Origin: Halichoerus grypus
Taxonomy: Eukaryota; Chordata; Mammalia; Carnivora; Phocidae
Direction: 5' to 3'
DNA: 64,000 nucleotides
Assembly: GCF_964656455.1 (NCBI RefSeq)
Contig: NC_135722.1
Location: forward strand, 109,560,234 to 109,624,233
In this document: positions 55,659-64,000 of the stretch, one piece after another
Layout: each line of letters starts with the position of its first letter
Numbering within the stretch: position 1 is the stretch's first letter
The notes under the pieces: generated by a model
What the model saw: the letters and a program-made list of their open reading frames with translations, nothing else
Databases searched by the model: none
Told to the model about the DNA's origin: nothing
Program-made: the position numbers and the translations under genes

Positions 55659-55870
55659 AGGGCGCCTGGGTCGCTCAGTTGGTTAGGCGACTGCCTTCGG
55701 CTCAGATCATGATCCTGGAGTCCCGGGATCGAGTCCCGCATCGGGCTCCTTGCTCAGCGAGGAGTCTGCTTCTCCCTCTGACCCTCCCCCCCTCATGCTC
55801 TCTCTCTCTCTCTCATTCTCTCTCTCTCAAATAAATAAATAAAATCTTAAAAAAAAAAAAAAAAGAAAAA
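55659..55870 (+). mobile_element. CAN SINE (SINEC), sense, inside L2
   Basis: GGGCGCCTGGGTCGCTCAGTTG head, CT-rich tail and poly-A. Target duplication AAAAGGAAATATG at 55646-55658 and 55871-55883. Confidence 0.96.
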
Positions 55871-56722
55871 AAAAGGAAATATGGGGCCAGGAGGAGGGTT
55901 GGAAACCGAGGCAGGAGTCAGACCATTGCAAAGTTTTGTGGGCATGCTTAGGAGTTTTCATTTTATTTTCACTTTAATGGAAAGCCATCAGATGGCTTTA
56001 AAAAGGAGACTGTCGTGACCTGATGTATGTTTTAGGAATATCTCTGGGCATTATGGAGAGGGAGGACGGGCACGGGAGAAGCCAGCTAGGAGGTTATTGC
56101 GTTTGTCCATATAAGGGTTGATGTCATGGCTAGAATCTTGGCAGTAGAGTTGGAGAAGAAAATCTGAAAGAAATGTGTGCACATAGTTGAGATAATAGAA
56201 TGGACAGGACTTGGCCAATGATTGGTTGAGGGTGGAGACAGGATGATCACGAGGCTGAACTGAGCAACTTGGGCAGATGATAATGTGGTAATGTGAACAG
56301 AAGGGGAAGGACTGAGGGGGAAGGTGGAGAGTTTAATTTAGGAAAAGTCAAGTCTGGAATGCTTGTATCTCAAGGAGGTTTTTGGATATATGATTCTGGT
56401 CTTCAGATGTAAATTTTGGCATCCTTGGCACAGAAATGATAGTGTACAATGGGACATCCCAAGGAGACTACACAGAGAGAAAAGAAGAGGGGCCGGGGTT
56501 GGTTACCAAGGAATTCCAGGACTTACAGCCAGGTTAGAGGAGGGAGAGCCAGCAGATGCTGCTGAAAACAGTGGGGGAAGCCGGGAGAGGCTGAGCAAAA
56601 TCAAGCTGTGCTGATTTGGAGACCAAGAAAGGATGTGGTCAAGAGGGAGGAGGTGACTGATGTGCCAGATGCCCAAATGCTGCTGAGAGGCCTGGTCATT
56701 TAGGAATCAAAGCACACCTGAT

Positions 56723-56939
56723 GTTTGTTTCGTTTTGTTTTGTTTTGGAGAGAGAGCACACAAGAGAGTGTGTGCGTGGTGGGGTTGGGGAGCTGTAGAG
56801 GGAGAGAGAATAATCTCAGACAGGCTCCACGCTCAGCATTGGGCCTGATGCAGGGCTCGATCTCATGACCCTGAGATCACAGCCTGAGCTGAAATCAAGA
56901 GTCAGACGCTCAACTGACTTGAGCCACCCAGGTGGCCCT
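56723..56939 (-). mobile_element. CAN SINE (SINEC), antisense, older, inside L2
   Basis: GTTTTGTTTTGTTTTGGAGAG, TGCAGGGCTCGATCTCATGACC and GAGCCACCCAGGTGGCCC. Target duplication CACACCTGAT (56713-56722) versus CACACCTAAT (56940-56949). Confidence 0.93.
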
Positions 56940-57460
56940 CACACCTAATTAAATCTAACAACAGACAATCTGGTGTGTGCGAGAAGTGCTGGCCTGGGGG
57001 TGGGGGCTGATGCAGGACTGGGGCGAGGTGAAGAAGGAGTAGGGATGGCAGTCTCTCTGACAAAGAGTGGAGAAATTGGAAATTGGGCCATAGCTGGCAG
57101 AGATGGTGACATTAAGAGGAATTTCTGTTTTTGGTATGGAGATACTAGAATTGAAAGAGCAGATGGCCAGAGTGGGAAGGCCTTGAAGAGAGGATTAAAG
57201 AAAGGGAGAGCCACTGGCCTTTGCTGAGAAAGGAGTAGAAGGTGGGTGGAGTCCCATGACGTTTTGTCATTTAACGATGCAATTAGATGAGGGAGGTGAG
57301 CCCTCGTGGATTCCATCTTCTGGCCAAGAAGAAAGCAAAGTCATTGGCTAGGCAAGAAGGGGAGAAGTTTTGGGAGGTTTGAGGGAGAGAAAAGCAGGCT
57401 CACTAGGAGGATATGCTATGGGGATTGTACCCATTGGAGAACTAGTCCATAGAATCTTGA

Positions 57461-58410
57461 TATATGAATTGATAAAAGAAGAGATGTCTTGTTGGAAGAA
57501 GAGAGGAAGAGCAGAGTTTTGTCTGGTCTGTTTTCTCCACACTCCTGGGCCAGGAGACCTTGGACCCCAAAGTACTTCATTTAAAAACATCTGCACTGGG
57601 GAGAATGTCCCTGGCTTTTCAACAGCCTGAGCAGCCAGGCTCTGCATGTGTCCATACGTGCACCTGGGCATCAGTCCCTTCCAGGGCTGGCCCATGAAGC
57701 ACCAGCAAAATCTCCTATACCCTCTCAATTTTCCCAAAATCTTTAGCACTAAAACTTACCTTTTCCTCTTGAAGGCATACTGAATTCAAGTGAAAAATCA
57801 GATTCTCCAGAAGAGCTACTAGCTCATGAAACTTGGAAGCATTTTGGCTTCAGCTGACCCAAGGCAAGCCGAGTATGTGGACCTGGGACTGGGGAGACCC
57901 TGCAGGGGAGGAGAGGGGTGCTCAGAAAGCAGGTGGGGGAAGAGCCAGGACAGACTCCATCCACTTTACACTCCTGTACTCAATGGAACTTGCTGTTCTA
58001 AGCTGCTTTTAATGTGACAGGAAAAGGTTGCATCTGGCATGTTCTCAGCCCACCTGTTGAATGACTCCTTCCCTTCTTGGGTCAGCCTTCAGAATATGAG
58101 AAGGATTGAAAAAGGCTGGACAAATTTTTAAAACCCCAAGGTGATCATATTCTGCTTTTTCCATATAATCACTATTGATGTTCTACTTTTTATGTCATTT
58201 AGCACATTTGCTCATGTCAGAAAAGCCAACAGCATTGAGTATACTTTTTTAAAAGGGGGATTATGTTTCTCAAAATTTTGATCATTACTTGCTCATGTGC
58301 CTGTGACAAAACTCTACATAATATGCAGTTGTTTCCTTCAAGAAGATCAGAACTAGTACCTTTTTTTTTGGAGAGGGGGATACATGTTTTAATTATAAAA
58401 ACAGGTCCTT
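57461..58410. other. Unassigned sequence
   Basis: No repeat or exon recognised. Frames on both strands at 57348-57749 show no domain and partly overlap the L2. Confidence 0.45.
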
Positions 58411-58427
58411 TGGCAATGACATTTTCT

Positions 58428-58639
58428 TTCTTTTTTTTTTTTTTTTTAATATTCACTTATTTATCTGAGAGAGAGCAAGCAAGTGAGCTGGCAGTAGGGG
58501 CAGAGGGAGAGGGAAAGAGAATCCCAAGGTGACTCTGCACTAGGAGCCCAATGTGGGGCTCGATCTCATGACCCTGAGATCATGACCTGAAGCAAAACCA
58601 AAAGCCAGATGCTTAACTGACTGAGTCACCCACGCACCC
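58428..58639 (-). mobile_element. CAN SINE (SINEC), antisense, older
   Basis: Poly-T, TTAATATTCACTTATTTATCTGAG, GGGGCTCGATCTCATGACC and an end in GAGTCACCCACGCACCC. Perfect 17 bp target duplication TGGCAATGACATTTTCT at 58411-58427 and 58640-58656. Confidence 0.95.
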
Positions 58640-58784
58640 TGGCAATGACATTTTCTAATCTGTGGGAAGAATTCTTATTTGTTAGAATATCATTTTAATT
58701 GCCTCTAAAATGGTCAGAGTGCTGTGTGTCAAATGCCCAGTGTGTTTTGTTGAGGATAGCCTAGGGGCTGGTGTAGGGCGTTCT

Positions 58785-58925
58785 GCTGGGTGTGATCATA
58801 GGCACTTTTCTTTCCTCTTCTGTAAAATGTGACCAATAAAACTACCACTCTCCTGAGGTTGTTCTGAGGATTTAGTGAGTAAATCACTAAAAACACTGTG
58901 GCCATCCCAGGTAAGCAGGAGTCAT
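58785..58925 (+). mobile_element. MIR SINE, sense
   Basis: TTCCTCTTCTGTAAAATGTGACC, TCTCCTGAGGTTGTTCTGAGGATTTAG match the MIR 3' half. Confidence 0.7.
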
Positions 58926-58989
58926 AAACTAGTGTAAGCATATGAAGAAGCTGCAGATCTATTGGGGTCCACATGTTGTAGCCGAAAAC

Positions 58990-59260
58990 TCATTGTCTGA
59001 GTCAGACTTATAGGGTTTCAAGTGCTGGGGCTGACGTTTACTGGGTGTGCAATCTTAGCAATGTCACCTTGCTCTCTCAGTCTTGTGGGCTTGCTTCATC
59101 TTACTGGCTTGGAGAGCCCACATTTTCTCTAAGCTTTACTAACTTTGCCTTTGAACTAGAAGTAGTCCTCCTTCCTCTGTAGGGCTGATATGACAATTAC
59201 TTAGGATAATGTGTAGAAAATATATGGAAAGGCCTCATATAGAAGGTTCTGGGTAACAAG
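58990..59260 (+). mobile_element. MIR SINE, sense, diverged
   Basis: CAAGTGCTGGGGCTGACG, TTTACTGGGTGTGCAATCTTAGC, TGTAGGGCTGATATGACAATTAC and TTAGGATAATGTGTAG follow MIR order. Confidence 0.5.
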
Positions 59261-61134
59261 TGCTGGGGGCGCTTATGTCACGTCATCCTGTCCTTCACTG
59301 CCAGCCAGACTGGTTTCCAATCCCGACAGAAAGGACTGTAGTTATTTCTGACAGCTTAGTGGGGTCTCATGGTCTGCTGCTCCTACAAGTCCCCCGAGTG
59401 TTAGATCCTTGTCGCAATGAGAAGTGTAGATTTTGGAACCAGTCAAAATCAAGATTATGAAACCGTGAGTTATTTAGTGGCCGTTGTTATTATTCGTTAT
59501 GTAAACGGTGTCGGCTCTGCTCTAAGCACATAAAACCTGACTCCTAAGGAGTTGGTCTTAGCTTGCTCCTCCTTGAAGGGCACAGTCAGGGAGCCCTGCT
59601 CTTCATCACACCATGGAAACAGACTCGTTAGGGACAGCTGGTCAACCTTTCTCCTCAGGGCACTGTTGCAGGAGTGAATAAAATGTGACTCGGTCTTCCC
59701 ATATCCACCCTGAGAGTGTGGGCTGCATCACACGGGGCGACGTGTTTCCTGGGACTCCCTCTATCTGGGTCACACAGAAGCAGAGAGGGGCTAAAATATG
59801 GAAATATATGGAACGGAGGAAGCTTCTCCTCCTTAGACACAAACTAAGGACCGTACGGTATCTATCCCTTAAAATAAAAGTGTGTTTCATAGTTGATTCT
59901 ACAGTATGAAGCCATTCTTTTCAAGAAAGGAAAAACAAATGATCACCATGATTTTAATATTTAAATATGTTCAACTTAAAAATTACTTATGAAATTGTTT
60001 CTACTGCTCATACACATATAAACAAGTGTGGGTTTGGCTAGAGACAGTCAGAGACTCTAATTTGCAATGCTCCGGAGGCATCAGCTATAAATCTGTGTAA
60101 ATCATCTTGTTCTGGTTGGCCTGGAGGCCCTGGGGAATGCTTTGGGATTTCAGCCTGAGACGTGGTCGCTTGCCCGAGGGGCTTCTGCAGGAGCAGTTGC
60201 AGGCCACGTTACTACATCTGTTCTAATATCACCTGCATCATGGGCAGAGTGGCTGCCCCCGAGAGAGACCCGGGAGATCAATAACACGGCAGGTTCCGGG
60301 CAGAGTTGGGGAGGCACGTTCTTAGCTGCTGGGCCTGCCTGGATGCGGACACAAACGGAAAAACAGAGTCATTTATTCCATTTTGCTGTCTTTCGCCGTT
60401 GCAGGCAAATGTTCCTTGAAACACAGTCTTTGTGAAAATAGTGTTGTGGATGTTTCTTCTTTTCGGTGAATGCAGATTTTCCCATAGTGCCTTGCTCTGC
60501 AGGACCTTGGTTCTCAGCACTGACCGAGCACCAAGATTGGTCTCACAAACGCTGAGTTACAGGGGGAATTTCGTGCAGGTGTGGAAGCCGCAAACCCAGT
60601 GTTAAAAATGGCGAATCAGTTTCTGTAAGATTCATAGCTTTTTATTCTTGTTGATGTCATAATATGGTTCCAAGGAAAGTGTTTTGAGGGGAAAAAAGAG
60701 AGGAAATGTAATTAAAATTTCTTCTTTTCCTTGCCTCCACTGCTGTCTTTGAAGGAAGAGATGACGCTGCAGTCAGTGTTTTAGAAACCATATTAGAGAC
60801 TTGATCGATAGGGACACTCATAGTTTTTCATTGTTGATCTTAGTTAACTTGGGGGTGAGGAGTTGTATGTTCTACTCTCTGCTGTCTGGGTCTGGGGCAG
60901 GTGAACCAACTCTTAAATCTCTGCCTCTAGAGAGAGTGGGGACTCCAATAGAAACTGTACAATTTGTCCTTCCTTTGCTATATTTTGACAGGTATGTTAC
61001 TGGTAAGTTGTTAATTTTGTTATGACAGATGGATTATGCTTCACATGGGAAGCTAATATTTATTTAAAGCATTTTTTGGTAAAGTCTTTCTTAAAGTCAA
61101 GAAGTCTGCATCTTATGACAGAATATGAATACAA
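59261..61134. other. Unassigned, mostly unique sequence
   Basis: About 1.9 kb without recognised repeats. The frames at 59642-59909 and 60142-60435 show no domain. Confidence 0.45.
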
Positions 61135-61290
61135 ATCCAAGTCCAGGTGCTTTCCCTGGCTGGCCAACTGCAGACACACTTGCTAACCTTGCCAAGACCC
61201 ATTTCCTTACCTGGCAAGTGGAGATGATAAGTTACCATGAAGGTTGGTGAAATTCAATTGATTTAATTCTTGCAGTAGTACTTAGTAATC
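61135..61290 (+). mobile_element. MIR SINE, sense, diverged
   Basis: AAGTCCAGGTGCTTTCCCTGG, GCCAAGACCCATTTCCTTACC, TGGCAAGTGGAGATGATAAG and GCAGTAGTACTTAGTAATC fit MIR. Confidence 0.45.
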
Positions 61291-62599
61291 TCGAACATCT
61301 AAGCTGATGTCATCAAAGTTCTGTGTGATATTATTTTATTCTTACAATTGAATTTTTACTTTGTATAAACTTGGGATTTCTCACATCAAACCCATATAGA
61401 AAGGGCATAAACCTCCGTACCTAGAAAATCAAGAATATTGGAGTCACCTGTGAATTACCGCTTTACGGTGTTACTTTGAACCACTCTGGCTTTGGCACCT
61501 AGGGGTTCAAGCTCTGTGTGCCCTTCAGAGAAGAGAAGACACTCTCTAGACTCCTCTTTTTCCTAATTCCTGTGGTTCCAAATCCAGTGTAAATTAATTT
61601 TATGACCCCCAGATAAGCCCTGATTTTTTATCATCCATTCAGTTGTTCCTATAGTGTGGGGTCATTTTCCAAACCTAATGTCTTCATGAAATATTCTCCG
61701 ATGACTCCACAGTATTTCCTGCCTCATGTTTTAAGACAGTCTTTGATTCGTAATTTACCAATTTGCCATTTCTGACTCATACATTTATGGCTCTCAAATT
61801 AGCTGATTTGTTCTTGCCTTTCTGACTTGAGCTTTTGGATACACAGGTAGTATCTTATCGTTCTTTTCTTTCCCTTCCTGATGGATTTTTTTCTCTATAA
61901 TTTTTTTTCCGCTTTGACGCTCGTGCTTACGTGAAGGAGCTAATGGCCACTTGAACCCTGGAACTTTCCTGGAGGTAGAGGGGAGGATTTGGGATCGGTG
62001 AGCTCCAAGAGCGCTTCCCCAGCTGGGAGAGTCCTCTGGCCGCTGCGGTCCCAGCAGCCTCCTTACCCTCTTCAGGCTGACCTGCCTGACCTGGCTGTTG
62101 GTCCAGGAAGGTCCCACCTCACACCATCGCTCTTCCCTATGAGACCTTCTCAAAGTTGCCTGCTTCACTGGAGCAGTCTGCCTTCCCTTCTTCCAGAGAA
62201 AAGGTGTCTGTCAGTCAGGCAGAGCTTCTCCCAAGCTGTAATATCCAGACAAGGAGTCCAGACTCAAAAATTCTCATTTTTGAATGTCATATTTAGAAAC
62301 CATGGTATCCCTTATATTTCAGTCTTTTATGTCGTGCTTCTGTGTATGTATGCATTCGCCCTTTGCATTGTTCTAGGTAATGAAGGTTCTCAGTATGAAG
62401 AAATGAATTGAGGGCTTAGAAGCAAATTATGAAGCAGTCAGTAAATAAGTGATATATTGAACCCATTGGGGTATGTGTAGACCTGGTTTCTATAATTCTC
62501 ACCTTTGAAGAACATTCAGTAAGGCAGAAGAAACAGGTAAACTTATTTATTTAACTGAAACTATAGCTCTGCAAAATTTCCTGTGTGTGTGGGTTTTAG
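61291..62599. other. Unassigned sequence
   Basis: No repeat confidently recognised. The 140-codon plus frame (61989-62411) and the 124-codon minus frame (61794-62168) overlap each other and show no domain. Confidence 0.45.
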
Positions 62600-62715
62600 T
62601 TGAAAATGTCCTGAGCGCCCATCACACATAGGCACTCGTAATAGCTGCAGCTGTCAGAGAGATGAACTAGACACGGGGCCTGCCACAGAGGAGTTCACTC
62701 TACTCTGTTCATTTG
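62600..62715 (-). mobile_element. L2 tail fragment, antisense
   Basis: GTCCTGAGCGCCCATCACAC, ATAGGCACTCGTAATAGC and GGGGCCTGCCACAGAGGAGTTCAC resemble the reversed L2 3' end. Confidence 0.35.
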
Positions 62716-62916
62716 AATACGGTCAAGAGACAGTATGATGTAATGAAAGCACAGAAAAAAAATGGTTAATTCTACTGAGATGTCTTCACAAAAAATGTGA
62801 AGCTTCTGTTTCCTTTAGATGGACAAATAAGATTTCATTGAGCAAGTGCAAGGGGTGTTATTCAGTATGACTGGACCATCGAATATGTAAGCCATGTCCA
62901 GGAACTTTGTTATAAA
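62716..62916. other. Unassigned sequence
   Basis: Nothing recognised. Confidence 0.5.
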
Positions 62917-62931
62917 TTAGTCCAGGTCTTT

Positions 62932-62958
62932 TTTTTTTTTTTTTTTTTTTATGTTATG
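62932..62958 (-). mobile_element. Nearly empty retro-insertion (poly-A plus 8 nt)
   Basis: T19 followed by ATGTTATG is flanked by a perfect 15 bp direct repeat TTAGTCCAGGTCTTT (62917-62931 and 62959-62973). Read on the minus strand it is an 8-nt remnant with a poly-A tail and target duplication, as left by an L1-driven event aborted almost at once. Confidence 0.85.
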
Positions 62959-62973
62959 TTAGTCCAGGTCTTT

Positions 62974-64000
62974 CCACCCATTACTCCAAATGAAAGCATT
63001 GTAGGTCTTTCTCTTGATGGGTCACTAATGCCTACCTGTCTGGGGCACAGCACTAAGGCATGATCCAAACCCCGACTAGAAGCCATGTGTCTTTGTGTTG
63101 GGGGTAGAATATTTCAGACGTTGCCCCTGGGCACTCTGAACCTAAGACTGTATGGAACCGTCGTTCCGGAGGAGATAAGGAAGCTGTGAGCAACAAGCCA
63201 TCTGCAAGCATCTAGATGGCTTGCCATTGGAGTCTTTGCGACAATAAGAAAACTGAGGAAAAGATTCTGTTTTTTAATATTATGTGTCAGTGACACTGAA
63301 AAGATAAAGGCAAAAAAGGAGGCCTAAGGGCTGAGAAACAAGAGGGGCTTCTCTCTCCCTCTCTCTCTCTCTTTGTCTGAATCAACTCAGTATGGGCACG
63401 GCGTTATAAACTAAAGACCGCTGATTCTAACCTTGTATTTATAATTTATTCTTGGAGGATTTAGACACTGCTTCTCCCATGATTTGGAATCTGTTGTAAG
63501 AGCATTACTTGGCACAAAGGGGACATTCTCATTATCTGCTGCTGATACTGAGGAATCTCTGTTTACATTTGGGCCTAACATATGCCTCAGTTTTCACTTG
63601 AATAAAATAATTTTGTTTATACAATATCCTCTAAAAGAATTGAGCAAGATGAGTATCTGGAAAAAAAAAAGTGAGTATTATTACAGTGTTTGGATGATAT
63701 GTTTGCCTGAAGTTAATATCCTCTGGTCTGAACTCTTCTGTGTTTATTTCTAACGAAGGTTCCAACAACATGGAGAGGCAAATGGAATCATTAAACATTT
63801 GTGCGTTCTTAGTTATAAATGTTGTTATAGAACTGCCTGTAAAAATCTATACTTAGTTCTAATCTGTGTTTGGACAATAGTGGAATAGAGAAGAGGTAGA
63901 GTCCTTTAAATACAAAATGTCGTTGATGGTGGGATGCAGCATCCATACAATAACAGCTTGGGAAGAAGAAGAAAAAAGAACAGGAAAGGAAGGGAAAGAG
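62974..64000. other. Unassigned sequence
   Basis: A CT simple repeat (63353-63375) and a purine-rich end (63963-64000). No exon or repeat family recognised. Confidence 0.45.

Larger units (their letters stand above)
55375..57460 (-). mobile_element. Long L2 LINE, antisense, with two SINE insertions
   Basis: Colinear reversed L2 words run for about 2 kb: CTTGAGCACCTCCTGTGTGC, GTGGTCAGAGAAGGCCTCTG, ACGTTTCCAGGCAGAGAACC, AAAGCCATCAGATGGC, AGCTAGGAGGTTATTGCG, TTTTTGGATATATGATTCTGG, CAAATGCTGCTGAGAGGCC, TGGGCCATAGCTGGCAGAG and GAAGAAAGCAAAGTCATTGG. The SINEs at 55659 and 56723 interrupt it. It is unusually long for an L2 remnant. No RT frame is intact. Confidence 0.65.

Noticed and set aside
56363..57316. 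Frames of 83-123 codons on both strands
   Set aside because: They lie within a reversed, stop-riddled L2 LINE.
61989..62411. 140-codon plus-strand frame with a hydrophobic stretch near its end
   Set aside because: The stretch (about residues 105-130) could mimic a membrane segment, but a long frame lies antisense to it and no gene structure is visible.

Overview
The window looks like nuclear DNA from a caniform carnivore, most likely an arctoid (bear, seal or mustelid line). The main evidence is about 20 copies of a roughly 190-200 bp tRNA-derived carnivore SINE (CAN SINE/SINEC). Its head reads GGCGCCTGGGTGGCTCAG, its body carries CATGATCCCAGGGTCCTGGG, and its tail is CT-rich and ends in AAATAAATAAA. 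That sequence differs from the form I recall as dominant in dog, and the element is absent outside Carnivora. The genus cannot be fixed from the sequence alone. Older pan-mammalian repeats (L1, L2, MIR, MLT1-type LTRs, hAT-Charlie relics) fill much of the rest.

I see no protein-coding gene or exon that I can support. The longest open frame is 196 codons, and none of the translated frames reads as a known domain. Many frames run through SINEs, L1 or L2 copies or tandem repeats. The window is best read as intergenic DNA or part of a very large intron.

Layout: 1-10 kb has SINEs, an MLT1 LTR, a hAT relic, a 580 bp GGAT/GATA satellite with higher-order structure, and a cluster of CRE motifs (3148-3180). 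10-16 kb has a solo gammaretrovirus-like LTR on the minus strand (10874-11448), SINEs and a GC-rich hairpin. 16-22 kb is fairly unique, AT-rich DNA with an octamer motif and a G4 motif, then a sense L2 and an inverted SINE pair. 22-25 kb has a 69 bp tandem repeat and an L2 split by an LTR. 25-44 kb is a mix of SINE, MIR, L2 and hAT pieces, with a CpG cluster at 32.4 kb and an AT microsatellite at 39.6 kb. 44.4-47.2 kb is an internally deleted antisense L1 that carries a local inverted duplication and a SINE. 47-55 kb is MIR/LTR relics plus a very strong G4 motif at 49854. 55.4-57.5 kb is a long antisense L2 with two SINEs inside it. 57.5-64 kb is mostly unassigned, with MIR pieces and a nearly empty retro-insertion at 62.9 kb.

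There is no gene system to describe. What the window records is layered retrotransposition (L2/MIR first, then MLT1 and L1, then SINEC and the ERV LTR) plus local tandem and inverted duplications. A few short motif clusters could be regulatory: the CRE triplet, a homeodomain palindrome found twice, a CTCF-like site and G-quadruplex runs. Repeat family names are from memory of consensus sequences. Outer boundaries of old repeats are approximate.
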